Shown here piece by piece: positions 16,783 through 24,851 of a stretch of 37,909 nt of DNA; position 1 is the first letter of the stretch, and each line of letters begins with the position of its first letter. Below the pieces are notes generated by a model, which had not been told where the DNA came from, searched no databases, and saw only the letters and a program-made list of their open reading frames with translations. This DNA is from Bordetella parapertussis (lineage in GTDB: Bacteria; Pseudomonadota; Gammaproteobacteria; Burkholderiales; Burkholderiaceae_B): NCBI GenBank assembly GCA_945895265.1, contig CAMDEF010000040.1, forward strand, positions 1 to 37,909, read 5' to 3'. The translations under genes and the position numbers were made by a program.

Positions 16783-18345
16783 TTACTTGTTAGCTGCTGC
16801 GGCACGGTATTGCTCACGCAAGCCCTGTTTATACAGTTTACCGTTATCTAGGCGAGGTAGTTTTTCAGAAAAATCAATACTGCGTGGGCACTTGAACGTT
16901 GCGAGATGCTCTTTGCAAAAGGCAAGAAGCTCGGCCACTAACTCGGTTGAACTTGAAATACCTGCTTGTAGTTCAATCACCGCTTTGACCTCTTCACCCC
17001 ATTCTTCGTTGGGTACGCCAATCACACCGACATCACCCACCGCAGGGTGCGTCAGCAAAACAGCCTCAATTTCTGTTGGATAAATATTGACGCCGCCCGA
17101 AATAATCAGATTGGCATTGCGGTCGGTTAAGAACAGCCAACCGCCTTCATCCAAATAGCCGATATCGCCTAAGGTGAAGTAATCGCCTCGATAAGAGCTT
17201 GCGGTTTTGCTGTCGTCTTTGAAATAATTGAAGCGCCCAACGGCTGGGGCTTTGATATAAATCGTGCCGGCTGTGTTTGGCGCTAGCTCTTGTGCGTGCT
17301 CATCTAAAATACGAACATGGTCGAGGGGGTTCGGTTTGCCGACTGTGCCTGGTCTTCTTAGCCAATCAGTCGACGTGACGCTGACAGCGCGGCCCTCAGT
17401 GGCTGCGTAATATTCAGACAGAATGGGCCCCCACCATTTGATCATGGCGCTTTTTAGTTGTACTGAGCAAGGGGCGGCGCCATGAATCACAAACTGCAGC
17501 GACGAAAGATCGTACTTATCTTTAACCTCTTGTGGCAACGACAGCAGGCGATGAAACATCGTTGGCACCATGTGCGTATGCGTGATGCAATGTTGTTGTA
17601 TTAAGCGCAAGGCCTCTTCGTTATTCCAGCGATTCATTAGTACCAGCCCCACGCCTGCCAACAGTGGCTGTGCTAACGAGTAACCAAGTGGCGCTGCGTG
17701 ATACAACGGGCCCGCGCAAAGGTGCAACTGACCTGTCGCGACTTGATAACCAGCCGCGTTGGCTAGCTCAACCGAGGTCATTACCGAAGGGAGGGCGTAC
17801 GCTGGGTCACGGTAGACGCCTTTGGGGCGTCCGGTTGTGCCCGAGGTATAAAGCATTCTGCTACCCAGCGTTGGGTCTTCGATGTCATGATCTGGGCAAG
17901 ATATCAAAGCTTTGTCGTACGCTTCAAAGCCCGAAATTTCACCGCCGATTGTAAACTTAACCTCTGCTCGTTTGGCGAGCGCAGCTGCCGCCTGCGCTTG
18001 TGCGGCATAGCGAGCTTCAGCAATAAAAGCTTTTGCTTCGCAGTTATCAAGAATGTAGCCGACCTCGTCGCCCGTCAGGTGTGTATTGATGGGCGTCATG
18101 CGCAGGCCCGAGCGCTCGAGGGCGACGATCACCGCAACAAACTCAAGACGGTTCGAGCAGAGCAAGGCAACAGCATCGCCTGCTTTCAGGCCTCGTTGTC
18201 TAAGAGCCCTGACTAACCGATTGGCGTGAGCATTGAGTTGCGCAAAAGTTGTGACACGGTCTATTTCAATGACAGCAGGTTGATCGCCGTGATATTCAGC
18301 GTAGTAGGCAGTACTCATGCCCTGTTCAATACGTTGCATTAGCAT
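16783..18345 (-). CDS. AMP-dependent acyl-CoA synthetase/ligase
   Basis: About 520 residues, cytosolic enzyme that activates a carboxylic acid to its CoA thioester with ATP. Motifs: P-loop LYTSGTTGRPKG, YYAATEGRAV (adenine-binding region), YFTLGDIGYLDEGGWLFLTD (hinge aspartate), and SGGVNIYPTEIE followed by VPNEEWGEEVKAVIEL. The C-terminus has FKCPRSIDFSEKLPRLDNGKLYK, with the late lysine (NGK) that closes the adenylation site. The start is uncertain: ATG at 18345 or 18339 fits the family; an open frame continues upstream to 18477 but that stretch is unlike the family and covers a hairpin. Between a Bug protein and a FadB-like enzyme it probably activates the imported acid. The chain length or ring type is not readable. 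Confidence 0.9.
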   Translation of the reverse strand: MLMQRIEQGMSTAYYAEYHGDQPAVIEIDRVTTFAQLNAHANRLVRALRQRGLKAGDAVALLCSNRLEFVAVIVALERSGLRMTPINTHLTGDEVGYILDNCEAKAFIAEARYAAQAQAAAALAKRAEVKFTIGGEISGFEAYDKALISCPDHDIEDPTLGSRMLYTSGTTGRPKGVYRDPAYALPSVMTSVELANAAGYQVATGQLHLCAGPLYHAAPLGYSLAQPLLAGVGLVLMNRWNNEEALRLIQQHCITHTHMVPTMFHRLLSLPQEVKDKYDLSSLQFVIHGAAPCSVQLKSAMIKWWGPILSEYYAATEGRAVSVTSTDWLRRPGTVGKPNPLDHVRILDEHAQELAPNTAGTIYIKAPAVGRFNYFKDDSKTASSYRGDYFTLGDIGYLDEGGWLFLTDRNANLIISGGVNIYPTEIEAVLLTHPAVGDVGVIGVPNEEWGEEVKAVIELQAGISSSTELVAELLAFCKEHLATFKCPRSIDFSEKLPRLDNGKLYKQGLREQYRAAAANK

Positions 18346-18464
18346 GATTCGAAATTTTCTTTTACAAGAGTCAAATGCATAAGGTGAAAGAAGCTTAATG
18401 GAATTGAAGTGAACGATGCTTAACGGCATTGAAATGCAAGAGGGACAAATTAAATTCAGAGAAT

Positions 18465-18483
18465 GCGCTAGACCCACTAGCGC
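18465..18483 (-). terminator. Hairpin just after the Bug gene, inside the operon
   Basis: GCGCTAG, five bases, CTAGCGC: perfect 7-bp arms, 12 bases after the Bug stop. No T tract follows on the minus strand. Such hairpins between a binding-protein gene and its operon partners can protect the upstream RNA or reduce read-through, giving more binding protein than enzyme. Confidence 0.45.
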
Positions 18484-18495
18484 CTGAATAACTTG

Positions 18496-19464
18496 CTACT
18501 CAAGCTTAAAACCCGACGTCTTTATAATTTCGCGAAAACGTTCAATTTCATCGAGTTGCATTTTTCTCATTTGCGCGGGCCCAAAGGGCATGAGCTCACC
18601 TCCACCTGTCGTCACCAGATACTCTTGTGCCTGACGCGAGGTTAGTACTTGCTGCAGCGCAGCAGCCAGCTTGTTCGTAATGTGATCAGGTGTTTCGGTG
18701 CGAACGTATAAAGAGGTCCAAAGGTAGTTCGAGTACTCAGGATAGCCACTCTCTTTCACAGTCGGGATGTCTGGAAACTCAGGCGCACGAGTATCGCCCG
18801 TGACGGCAACGGCGCGAAGTTTTCCCGAGATCAATAGCGTAGAGACGCCGCTTAAGTTGAGCACGCCCCAATCGAGTTGATTACCAATTAAATCAGTAAA
18901 GATCGGTGCCGCACCCTTGTAAGGTACCCCTACAAACTTAACGCCAGAAATTGTGTTGAACCAATCTAACGTTAACTGATACGACGTGGCATAGGTGCCG
19001 ACATTGAACGGGCGCGAAGATGCTTTAGCGGCCGTGACGAGCTCTGCAAGAGTTTTGTAGGGTGAATTGCCCGGAACCACAAACGCGCCCATGCCACGTG
19101 TGAGGCCTGATACTGGCTTAAAGTCTTTGATGGCATCATAGGGAAAAGGCCCTTTCATCACGAGTTCATTCAGACCAAGCGGGCTCAGCGTCCCTAAAAA
19201 AATCGTGTAGCCATCTGCCGGAGCGTTTTTCACTGCGGTGCCGGCAATCATGCCATTGGCGCCAGGGCGATTTTCAATGACTACGGATTGTCCAAGCAAC
19301 CCAGCAAGCTGTTGTCCAAAGTAACGAGCGGCATTGTCGGTGCCGCTCCCGGCTGCAAGGGGCACCAAGATCTTGATCGAGCGAGTTGGATAGTCTAAAA
19401 CTTGTGCCTGCGTGCCGCTCGCGAAGGCTAGAAAGGCGAGAACGACGACATGTATTATTTTCAT
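18496..19464 (-). CDS. Bug family substrate-binding protein of the acyl-CoA operon
   Basis: About 322 residues. The signal peptide MKIIHVVVLAFLAFASGTQA is followed by YPTRSIKILVPLAAGSGTDN, NRPGANGMIAG, PADGYTIFLG and VPYKGAAPIFTDL, all Bug landmarks. The ligand loop reads AAGSGTDNAAR rather than PGGxxDxxAR. I chose the ATG at 19464, with GGAG about 10 bases upstream, since it gives a clean signal peptide; an in-frame start at 19503 would put 13 polar residues in front. It is the first gene of an operon with an acyl-CoA ligase and a FadB-like enzyme, so its ligand is probably a carboxylate degraded through CoA thioesters (inference). Confidence 0.92.
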   Translation of the reverse strand: MKIIHVVVLAFLAFASGTQAQVLDYPTRSIKILVPLAAGSGTDNAARYFGQQLAGLLGQSVVIENRPGANGMIAGTAVKNAPADGYTIFLGTLSPLGLNELVMKGPFPYDAIKDFKPVSGLTRGMGAFVVPGNSPYKTLAELVTAAKASSRPFNVGTYATSYQLTLDWFNTISGVKFVGVPYKGAAPIFTDLIGNQLDWGVLNLSGVSTLLISGKLRAVAVTGDTRAPEFPDIPTVKESGYPEYSNYLWTSLYVRTETPDHITNKLAAALQQVLTSRQAQEYLVTTGGGELMPFGPAQMRKMQLDEIERFREIIKTSGFKLE

Positions 19465-19531
19465 TATTATGCGACTCCATTTTTTTGAAAGCGAAGACAA
19501 CATTGTCGTGGCCTAAGATTTTTCTTCAAAA

Positions 19532-19560
19532 AAAGTAACACGCGTGTTCTGATGCGTCAA
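19532..19560 (-). promoter_or_regulatory. Candidate promoter with a palindrome in its spacer
   Basis: On the minus strand TTGACG (19560-19555) and TACTTT (19537-19532) are separated by 17 bases. The perfect palindrome AACACGCGTGTT (19537-19548) fills the right half of the spacer and touches the -10 element. The predicted start lies about 60 bases before the Bug ATG. A repressor bound here would exclude RNA polymerase. The -35 is good (5 of 6); the -10 is weak (3 of 6 but with the key TA and final T). Confidence 0.5.
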
Positions 19561-20497
19561 CGAAAAAGACTCAATGCCTAGCACTCGATGGTCATGTTGG
19601 ATTGACATCGCGCATTCAAAATGTCATAACGGCATCGCTGATAAATTTGTCGACGGTGCCTTCCTCTTCTTTAATCGCTAAGGCCATCAACGCTAAGTAG
19701 CACGATGCGCGTTGCAGTAATTCACATTAGAGCAACTCGTGATCTGGGCTGGCAGTCACTAGATCAAATGATGAAGCCCCTCAATATCGAGCCGTAAAGT
19801 GGAGGTTCTCGGCACGATTCCGTCAACACTGAAATTTTCTAATAGAGGCTTTGTAATGTCTCTTTGGTCAAAGATGGACATGACCGTTGAAAATATTGAA
19901 ACTTTCATTGCATGCGAGCTTTTTAGCTGCGGCACCTCAAGAGTTGTTTGCAGAGCGCTGGTCGCTGCGCTTTTGGCGATAGTGTTTACGATTTGAGCCT
20001 TAGGGATTGCCGACATTCTGCATGATAGTTTTTGTTCGTAATGGAAGGCGAGTCCGAGAGTGCCTCTTTGATAAAAGCGAGTTGACTAAGTCTTGATTCA
20101 AGATCTTCCTACTGTGTCAAGGTTGAGTGTGAGGTTAGACGCGTCACGAGCCTCGCTGAAGAGAGCATCCGTCGGATGCTTTGCCAGGTCTCAGTCGACA
20201 TGCTTAGTGTGTGCTGACTGGCAGTTAAGTTACTGGCCTCATTCGCCAACTTATAGGAAACAAGGCCCAAGGCTGCGGTGATCATTGCGATCAAAAGGAT
20301 CAGCAAAACTGAAAATGGGATTCTTACGCGGGGTAGGGTCATCAAGGTGCACAGTGCTCACTCATCAGTTCGATGCGCCTATGGACGATACGAGCTTAGA
20401 GGTGATCGTGAGGCACTATATCGGCTAGCTTACCCAAAAAGCGCAGAGACCAGCGCCTTGACTCACTGAACGCTGCGCCTTTGCATTTACTGACGGC
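19561..20497. other. About 0.94 kb without an intact gene
   Basis: The region lies upstream of the Bug-ligase-FadB operon and downstream of another Bug gene, both on the minus strand. It contains only short open frames, none with a ribosome site and family motifs. The best coding signal is a minus-strand membrane-anchor-like stretch at 20109-20345 (see the pseudogene entry). It may be a decayed gene or an unrecognised regulatory region. Confidence 0.5.
19759..20345 (-). pseudogene. Possible remnant of a membrane sensor gene
   Basis: The frame beginning at 20345 gives a plausible start: a basic N-terminus, one strong membrane helix (FSVLLILLIAMITAALGLVS) and a Ser/Thr-rich helix-like region, then stops at 20109. 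Just downstream a second frame continues with EDLESRLSQLAFIKEALSDS, a coiled-coil-like sequence, and a third frame runs from about 20016 to 19759. This pattern (membrane anchor, helix, frame changes) fits a broken sensor or chemoreceptor-like gene, but I recognise no catalytic domain. Low confidence. Confidence 0.25.
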
Positions 20498-21526
20498 CTA
20501 TTGCAGTTTAATGTTGTTCTCTTTAATGACTTTGCCCCAAAACGCTGTTTGGTCGACCATCCACTGCTGCACTTCTTTGGGGGAGAGGGGAACAGCGTCA
20601 GACCCCAGTTCAGTCAAGCGCTTTTGCACTTCAGGGGTTGCTGCGATCCTTTGTACTTCGGCGTTGATTTTTTCGATGATGGCTGGCGGTGTGCCGGTGG
20701 CGGTCATCATCCCTTGAAACGACCCAGTCACGAAATTAGGGATTTTTTCGCTAATGGCAGGCGTGTCGGGGATTTGACTAAAACGTTTAGGGCTAGCCAC
20801 TGCCAGCAGCTTGAAATTACCCGCTTTGACCATACCGTAAGTCGCTAAAAAACTATTGAGAGCTGTGTCGATTTGACCGCCCGCCAAATCGCTGACGACC
20901 TGGGCGCCACCTTTGTAGCCAATAAAATTCATCTCAAAGCCCAGGCCCTTACTCATGACAACACCCGCCAAGTGCGTTGAGGTTCCCAGCGTTGCCCCAA
21001 AGCTTAAGGGGTGCTTTTGGGCCTTCGCGTAAGCAATGAATTCATCGAAGTTTTTGACTGGCATTTGATTTTTGACAACAAAAATATGAGGTGAGAAGGC
21101 TGCAATCACCACGGGTGTGAGTTCTTTGCCTGGGTTGTAGGTGAGCCCTGGCATCAGAGCTGGGCTCATGGTGAAAGTGCTCATGTCAGCAAGAACGAGG
21201 GTGTGACCATCAGGCTTGGCACTGGCCACATATTGCCCGCCTAAGTGGCCTGAGGCGCCAGGTTTGTTTTCGACCAGTATTGTTTGCTTCCAGGTTTCGC
21301 CCAGCTCTTTAGCAAAGAGTCGCGCAACGATATCTGAGGCCCCACCGGCCGGAAACGGCACCACAATTCTGACTTGTCGGTCAGGAAAGCTGGCTGCTGA
21401 GCCTGTTTGCGCCATCACGCTCGGGGCGATGACTGACAAAAAGAGAGACATGAAAACGGCAGTGCTGGATCTTGCCAGAGCATTCGATATCAGGGACTTG
21501 GTACTAAAGGGTCTGAGCTTTTGCAT
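20498..21526 (-). CDS. Bug family substrate-binding protein
   Basis: 342 residues with a long signal peptide (about 1-40, ending PSVMAQ) and Bug landmarks: FPDRQVRIVVPFPAGGASDI, NKPGASGHLGGQ, KPDGHTLVL and FIGYKGGAQVVSDLAGG. GGAG lies 7 bases before the ATG. It stands alone on the minus strand and is divergent from the AtzG-like/amidase pair, with about 250 bases between them. A role in trapping the amide or acid used by that amidase is possible but only inferred from position. No terminator-like hairpin was noticed at its 3' end. Confidence 0.93.
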   Translation of the reverse strand: MQKLRPFSTKSLISNALARSSTAVFMSLFLSVIAPSVMAQTGSAASFPDRQVRIVVPFPAGGASDIVARLFAKELGETWKQTILVENKPGASGHLGGQYVASAKPDGHTLVLADMSTFTMSPALMPGLTYNPGKELTPVVIAAFSPHIFVVKNQMPVKNFDEFIAYAKAQKHPLSFGATLGTSTHLAGVVMSKGLGFEMNFIGYKGGAQVVSDLAGGQIDTALNSFLATYGMVKAGNFKLLAVASPKRFSQIPDTPAISEKIPNFVTGSFQGMMTATGTPPAIIEKINAEVQRIAATPEVQKRLTELGSDAVPLSPKEVQQWMVDQTAFWGKVIKENNIKLQ

Positions 21527-21725
21527 GAGTCACTCCGTTTGAGGTTTTACGTGGGTTGTGCATCAGGGTTGTTTGCCACCATCAAGCCGCTTGAAGGATT
21601 CGACGATTGTGAATGGGCATCACGATTTTTTAACATGGTAACGTCAAACATACACATTTACGACATTTCTTATTTGGACGATCAGGTGGCCTATTAGCGC
21701 GTTTTTATTTTCGCCTCATTTGTAT

Positions 21726-21754
21726 TTGTCATCTAGAATGGTGCAGGACATAAG
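21726..21754 (+). promoter_or_regulatory. Candidate promoter of the small gene-amidase pair
   Basis: TTGTCA (21726-21731), a 17-base spacer, then CATAAG (21749-21754): 5 of 6 and 4 of 6 matches to the sigma-70 consensus. The predicted start leaves a short leader before the ATG at 21782. This spacing is good but the -10 is imperfect. Confidence 0.42.
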
Positions 21755-21781
21755 TCGTGGCCTCTTGCGAGGGTAATGGAT

Positions 21782-22012
21782 ATGGTGAACATGATGAAAC
21801 AATCTGCAGAAAATGAAGAGGTGGCTTTGGCTGTCTGGGTCAAACAGACGGGCTTAGAAAAAACCTTCGAGCAGTTTCCTGAAGACGTGACCGTCGCTTT
21901 TAATACGGTTGCGAAATTACGCGCCTCAACGCGTTCAACCGCAGGCCTTTCAAATACATTGCCCTGTGACCCTTTGACTGAATTTTGGCCACCGATGCGA
22001 GTCAAGGAGTAA
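21782..22012 (+). CDS. Small AtzG/GatC-like protein (DUF4089-like) paired with the amidase
   Basis: A 76-residue protein ending 3 bases before the amidase ATG, with the amidase's AAGGAG ribosome site inside its 3' end, so translation is probably coupled. The layout fits the DUF4089/AtzG family: N-terminal helix, GLEKTFEQFPEDVTVAFNTV in place of the family's 'Gl...y.p.V..N...ia', then a helix and a proline-rich end PCDPLTEFWPP resembling 'PL..elePAPVF.P'. In the cyanuric acid pathway AtzG forms a complex with the amidase AtzE, much as GatC does with GatA. The match is divergent, so the family call is tentative. ATG 21782 has GAGGG 8 bases upstream; ATG 21776 is two codons earlier. Confidence 0.6.
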   Translation: MVNMMKQSAENEEVALAVWVKQTGLEKTFEQFPEDVTVAFNTVAKLRASTRSTAGLSNTLPCDPLTEFWPPMRVKE

Positions 22013-22015
22013 GCC

Positions 22016-23380
22016 ATGCACTGGATGACTGCTGCAGAACTAGCGTTGGGCTATCGTAAGAAGACTTTCTCGCCAGTCGAGGTGACGCAACACCTCTTGG
22101 CGAGAATCGATGCTCTCAACCCCAAGTGCCATGCTTTTATTGAAGTCGATCACGAGGGTGCCTTGGCGGCCGCCCGACAAGCTGAGCACGAAATCGCTTC
22201 AGGCCGTGCGCTTGGCCCGTTGCATGGCGTACCCATCGGCATCAAAGATATTATCGATATTGCAGGGCAAACAACCACCTGTCATGCGAAGATCATGCTT
22301 CAACATCGGGCAAGTGAAGATGCTCAGGTGATTCGGAAGCTCCGTGCTGCTGGTGTCATCCTGTTGGGCAAGTTAGCGTTACATGAATTTGCGATTGGTG
22401 GGCCCGCGTTTGATCTGCCTTTTGCTCCAGCGCGTAACCCCTGGAACCTTGCACATCACCCAGGCGGCTCGTCTTCTGGCTCGGGCGCGGCCTTGGCTGC
22501 GGGTTTGGTGCCTCTTGCGCTAGGTACTGACACCGGCGGGTCGATACGAAACCCTGCCGCTTGCTGCGGGATTGTAGGTCTAAAGGCGACCTACGAACTG
22601 GTCTCGCGGCGTGGAGTCTATACCTTATCTTCAACGATGGATCACGTGGGCCCGATGACGCGCACGGTTGAGGATGCCGGTTTGCTGTTGAACGCAATAG
22701 CTGAGCCCAAGGGCGATCATGCCTCTCCCGATTATGTTGCCGATATACAGCGTGGCGTTAAAGGCTTGCGGATTGGTTATGTTCGACATTTTCATGAAAC
22801 CGATGAGATCGCTCATCCCGAGGTTGCTGCCGCACTTGATGAAGCGGCCAAGGTGCTGTCGTCGCTTGGTGCTGTTGTGACTGATGTTCAGTTACCTCCG
22901 CTTAATGATTTTCTGGTGTCTCAAAAGTTTTTGATGATGGCAGAGGGCTGGGCCGTGCACGAGAAATGGTTGCGCGAGCGCCCCGAAGATTATTCGCAAA
23001 TGTCACGCCGTAAACTACTGACCGGGGCGTTTGTGACGGGTGGCGAATATGTTCAGTCTATGCAAAGGCGCGGTCTTTTGATTGACGCGGTGGATCGTCT
23101 CTTTAACGACTATGACGTACTGCTGGTCGCAAACTCAATGGATCCAGCCTGCCGGATTGATGACGACGCCGAAGTTGTGCGAACCTACACCCGACAAGCG
23201 CGTATGCCTTTCAATTTGACGGGGCATCCTGCATTGGCGTTGATGACCGGCTTCTCGTCCGGAGGCTTGCCGTTATCGATGCAGTTAGTCGGAAAAAGCT
23301 TCAATGAAAAGATGGTGCTTAGAGTGGCTGCTGCGTACGAGCAGGCCGCGCAATGGCACGCGAAGCATCCCGCTCTTTAA
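22016..23380 (+). CDS. Amidase signature enzyme, AtzE/GatA-like
   Basis: 454 residues, a hydrolase of carboxamides in the amidase signature family. The Ser-cisSer-Lys triad is complete: K77 in GVPIGIKDI, S152 in HHPGGSSSGSGAAL and S176 in GTDTGGSIRNPA. The spacing equals that of GatA. Length matches AtzE (1-carboxybiuret hydrolase, about 457 residues), and the small gene upstream looks like AtzG. Full nitrogen-metabolism partners (AtzD, AtzH, AtzF) are absent here, so the substrate may be a different amide, and GatA itself is unlikely without GatB. A clean hairpin follows the stop. Confidence 0.92.
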   Translation: MHWMTAAELALGYRKKTFSPVEVTQHLLARIDALNPKCHAFIEVDHEGALAAARQAEHEIASGRALGPLHGVPIGIKDIIDIAGQTTTCHAKIMLQHRASEDAQVIRKLRAAGVILLGKLALHEFAIGGPAFDLPFAPARNPWNLAHHPGGSSSGSGAALAAGLVPLALGTDTGGSIRNPAACCGIVGLKATYELVSRRGVYTLSSTMDHVGPMTRTVEDAGLLLNAIAEPKGDHASPDYVADIQRGVKGLRIGYVRHFHETDEIAHPEVAAALDEAAKVLSSLGAVVTDVQLPPLNDFLVSQKFLMMAEGWAVHEKWLRERPEDYSQMSRRKLLTGAFVTGGEYVQSMQRRGLLIDAVDRLFNDYDVLLVANSMDPACRIDDDAEVVRTYTRQARMPFNLTGHPALALMTGFSSGGLPLSMQLVGKSFNEKMVLRVAAAYEQAAQWHAKHPAL

Positions 23381-23393
23381 ACGTTGAATGAAA

Positions 23394-23418
23394 AACCCTC
23401 CCGTTCAACGGGAGGGTT
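23394..23418. terminator. Intrinsic terminator between convergent amidase and Bug genes
   Basis: AACCCTCCCG and CGGGAGGGTT pair around a 5-base loop (10 bp, mostly G-C). Read on the minus strand the stem is followed by TTTTT, so it is a standard terminator for the Bug gene; on the plus strand it lies 14 bases after the amidase stop without a T run and may act as well. Confidence 0.8.
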
Positions 23419-23502
23419 AGTCACACAGATTTGGTTTGACTCAGCGCAATGGCTGCTGAAATGCTCGCCGCGCTTCAGGGCGAGACTTGAAACGAACGTG
23501 CG

Positions 23503-24492
23503 TTAATTCGCCTTGATTTTCGCGGCCTTCACCACATCAGCATAGCGGGCGAGATCCGTCTTGATCTGCTCGCCATAGGCCGCAGGGGTGCCTGGTGAAG
23601 CGGTTACGCCCATGACGTCAAGACGCTTTTTGACATCAGCGTCATTGAGCACATCGTTCAGTGTGGCATTTAATTTTTGTATGACAGGTGCTGGTGTTTT
23701 AGCAGGTGCCAAAATCCCAACCCACGAGTTCAGTACAAAATTAGGTAAGCCAGCCTCAAGGAATGTCCCGACATTTGGTAGTGAAGGTGCGCGTGCAGCA
23801 CTGGTCACGCCGATCCCTTTGATGCGTCCGTTTTGGATATGCGGCAAGGCCCCCGCGACTGCGGTAAAGACAAGCGGAATCGAGCCTCCTTGTAAATCAA
23901 TCATGGCTTGACCACCGCCCTTGTACGGCACATGTACCAGTTTTGAACCAGCCACAATGTTCAGTGTTTCGCCCGCTAGATGAGGGGTGCTGCCCACGCC
24001 AGACGTGCCATAGTTCAAGCCGTTTGCTTCAGTTTTGGACAAAGCAATTAACTCTTTGACGTTATTGGCAGCCAGAGTCGGGTGCGCCACCAAAATTAAA
24101 ATCGCATCACCGATTTTGCCAACGGGGGCAAAGTCTTTGATTGTGTTAAAGGGTATGGAGGGGAACACGTGTGGGTTGATCACCATGGTGCCGTCAAAGC
24201 CCAAAAGCAGTGTATAGCCGTCAGGTTCGGCTGTTGCAACTTGAGTTGCACCAATATTGCCCGAAGCCCCAGGCTTGTTTTCTACAATCATTTGGTGAGC
24301 AAGACGCTTACTCATCTGCTCGGCCACTAAGCGGGCGCTTGCGTCTGTCACGCCACCAGGGGTGAAGGGCACGATTAAGCGTACGGGCTTATTGGGGTAG
24401 TCGCTTTGCGCGTAAGAGGTAGCGGTGCTCGCCAAGCCTGTGGCCAGCGTTAGCAGCATGAGTGTGCGTAAGAAAAATCGTTTTGTTGACAT
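23503..24492 (-). CDS. Bug family substrate-binding protein
   Basis: About 329 residues. Signal peptide 1-29 (basic start, LMLLTLATGLA core, SYAQ), then YPNKPVRLIVPFTPGGVTDA, NKPGASGNIGATQ, EPDGYTLLLG and VPYKGGGQAMIDLQGG. Both PGGxxD and NKPG loops match the family consensus well. ATG at 24492 is preferred to GTG at 24501; neither has a strong ribosome site. It is monocistronic and convergent with the amidase. Its terminator is the GC-rich hairpin at 23394-23418. A link to the amidase or to the divergent dehalogenase-like gene is possible by position only. Confidence 0.93.
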   Translation of the reverse strand: MSTKRFFLRTLMLLTLATGLASTATSYAQSDYPNKPVRLIVPFTPGGVTDASARLVAEQMSKRLAHQMIVENKPGASGNIGATQVATAEPDGYTLLLGFDGTMVINPHVFPSIPFNTIKDFAPVGKIGDAILILVAHPTLAANNVKELIALSKTEANGLNYGTSGVGSTPHLAGETLNIVAGSKLVHVPYKGGGQAMIDLQGGSIPLVFTAVAGALPHIQNGRIKGIGVTSAARAPSLPNVGTFLEAGLPNFVLNSWVGILAPAKTPAPVIQKLNATLNDVLNDADVKKRLDVMGVTASPGTPAAYGEQIKTDLARYADVVKAAKIKAN

Positions 24493-24851
24493 GAGGGGCA
24501 CCGTTATTTTTGTATGCTGTTTAAAAAACGTAAAGGACAGTGTAAGAGTATTTCAGTGATTCTGAATCAAGACAACATAAGATTTTATTCAGGGAGAACC
24601 CTAGTGCGGGGAGGAGAGCGAGCGCAGACAATTTGGCTCATTGGTCGGACGTGTCGCCATTCAAGGGATCTTCTGCTTACTAAAGCGCTTTTGCCAGAAC
24701 CAGACTTGATGCGATAAGCTGCCAGCTAGCCACTGAGCACTAGCATGTGACGCTGCAGTGTGGTTGGGTCTGCCTTACACCGTTGCCTGCCAGCTTGGGC
24801 GAGGCTTATCTGCCGATTGATGAACGAAAACTAAAGATAGACAGGCTTATG
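24493..24851. other. Divergent intergenic region with a short palindrome
   Basis: 359 bases between a Bug gene (minus) and the dehalogenase-like gene (plus). TGATTC-T-GAATCA at 24557-24569 is a perfect 6-bp dyad and a possible operator. A short open frame at 24514-24717 has no ribosome site or recognisable feature and is not called. No convincing -35/-10 pair was found. Confidence 0.4.

Noticed and set aside
16770..16817. N-terminal extension of the FadB-like enzyme
   Set aside because: It overlaps the ligase stop and adds residues outside the conserved crotonase fold; ATG 16769 fits the operon spacing.
18346..18477. N-terminal extension of the acyl-CoA ligase
   Set aside because: The extra 44 residues are unlike the family, the upstream start has no ribosome site, and internal ATGs fit the normal N-terminus.
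24557..24569. FNR box
   Set aside because: FNR sites need four bases between TTGAT and ATCAA; here the half-sites are five bases apart and one flank does not match.
24514..24717. 67-residue open frame in the divergent gap before the dehalogenase-like gene
   Set aside because: No ribosome site, mixed composition, no family pattern, and it occupies a region expected to hold two promoters.
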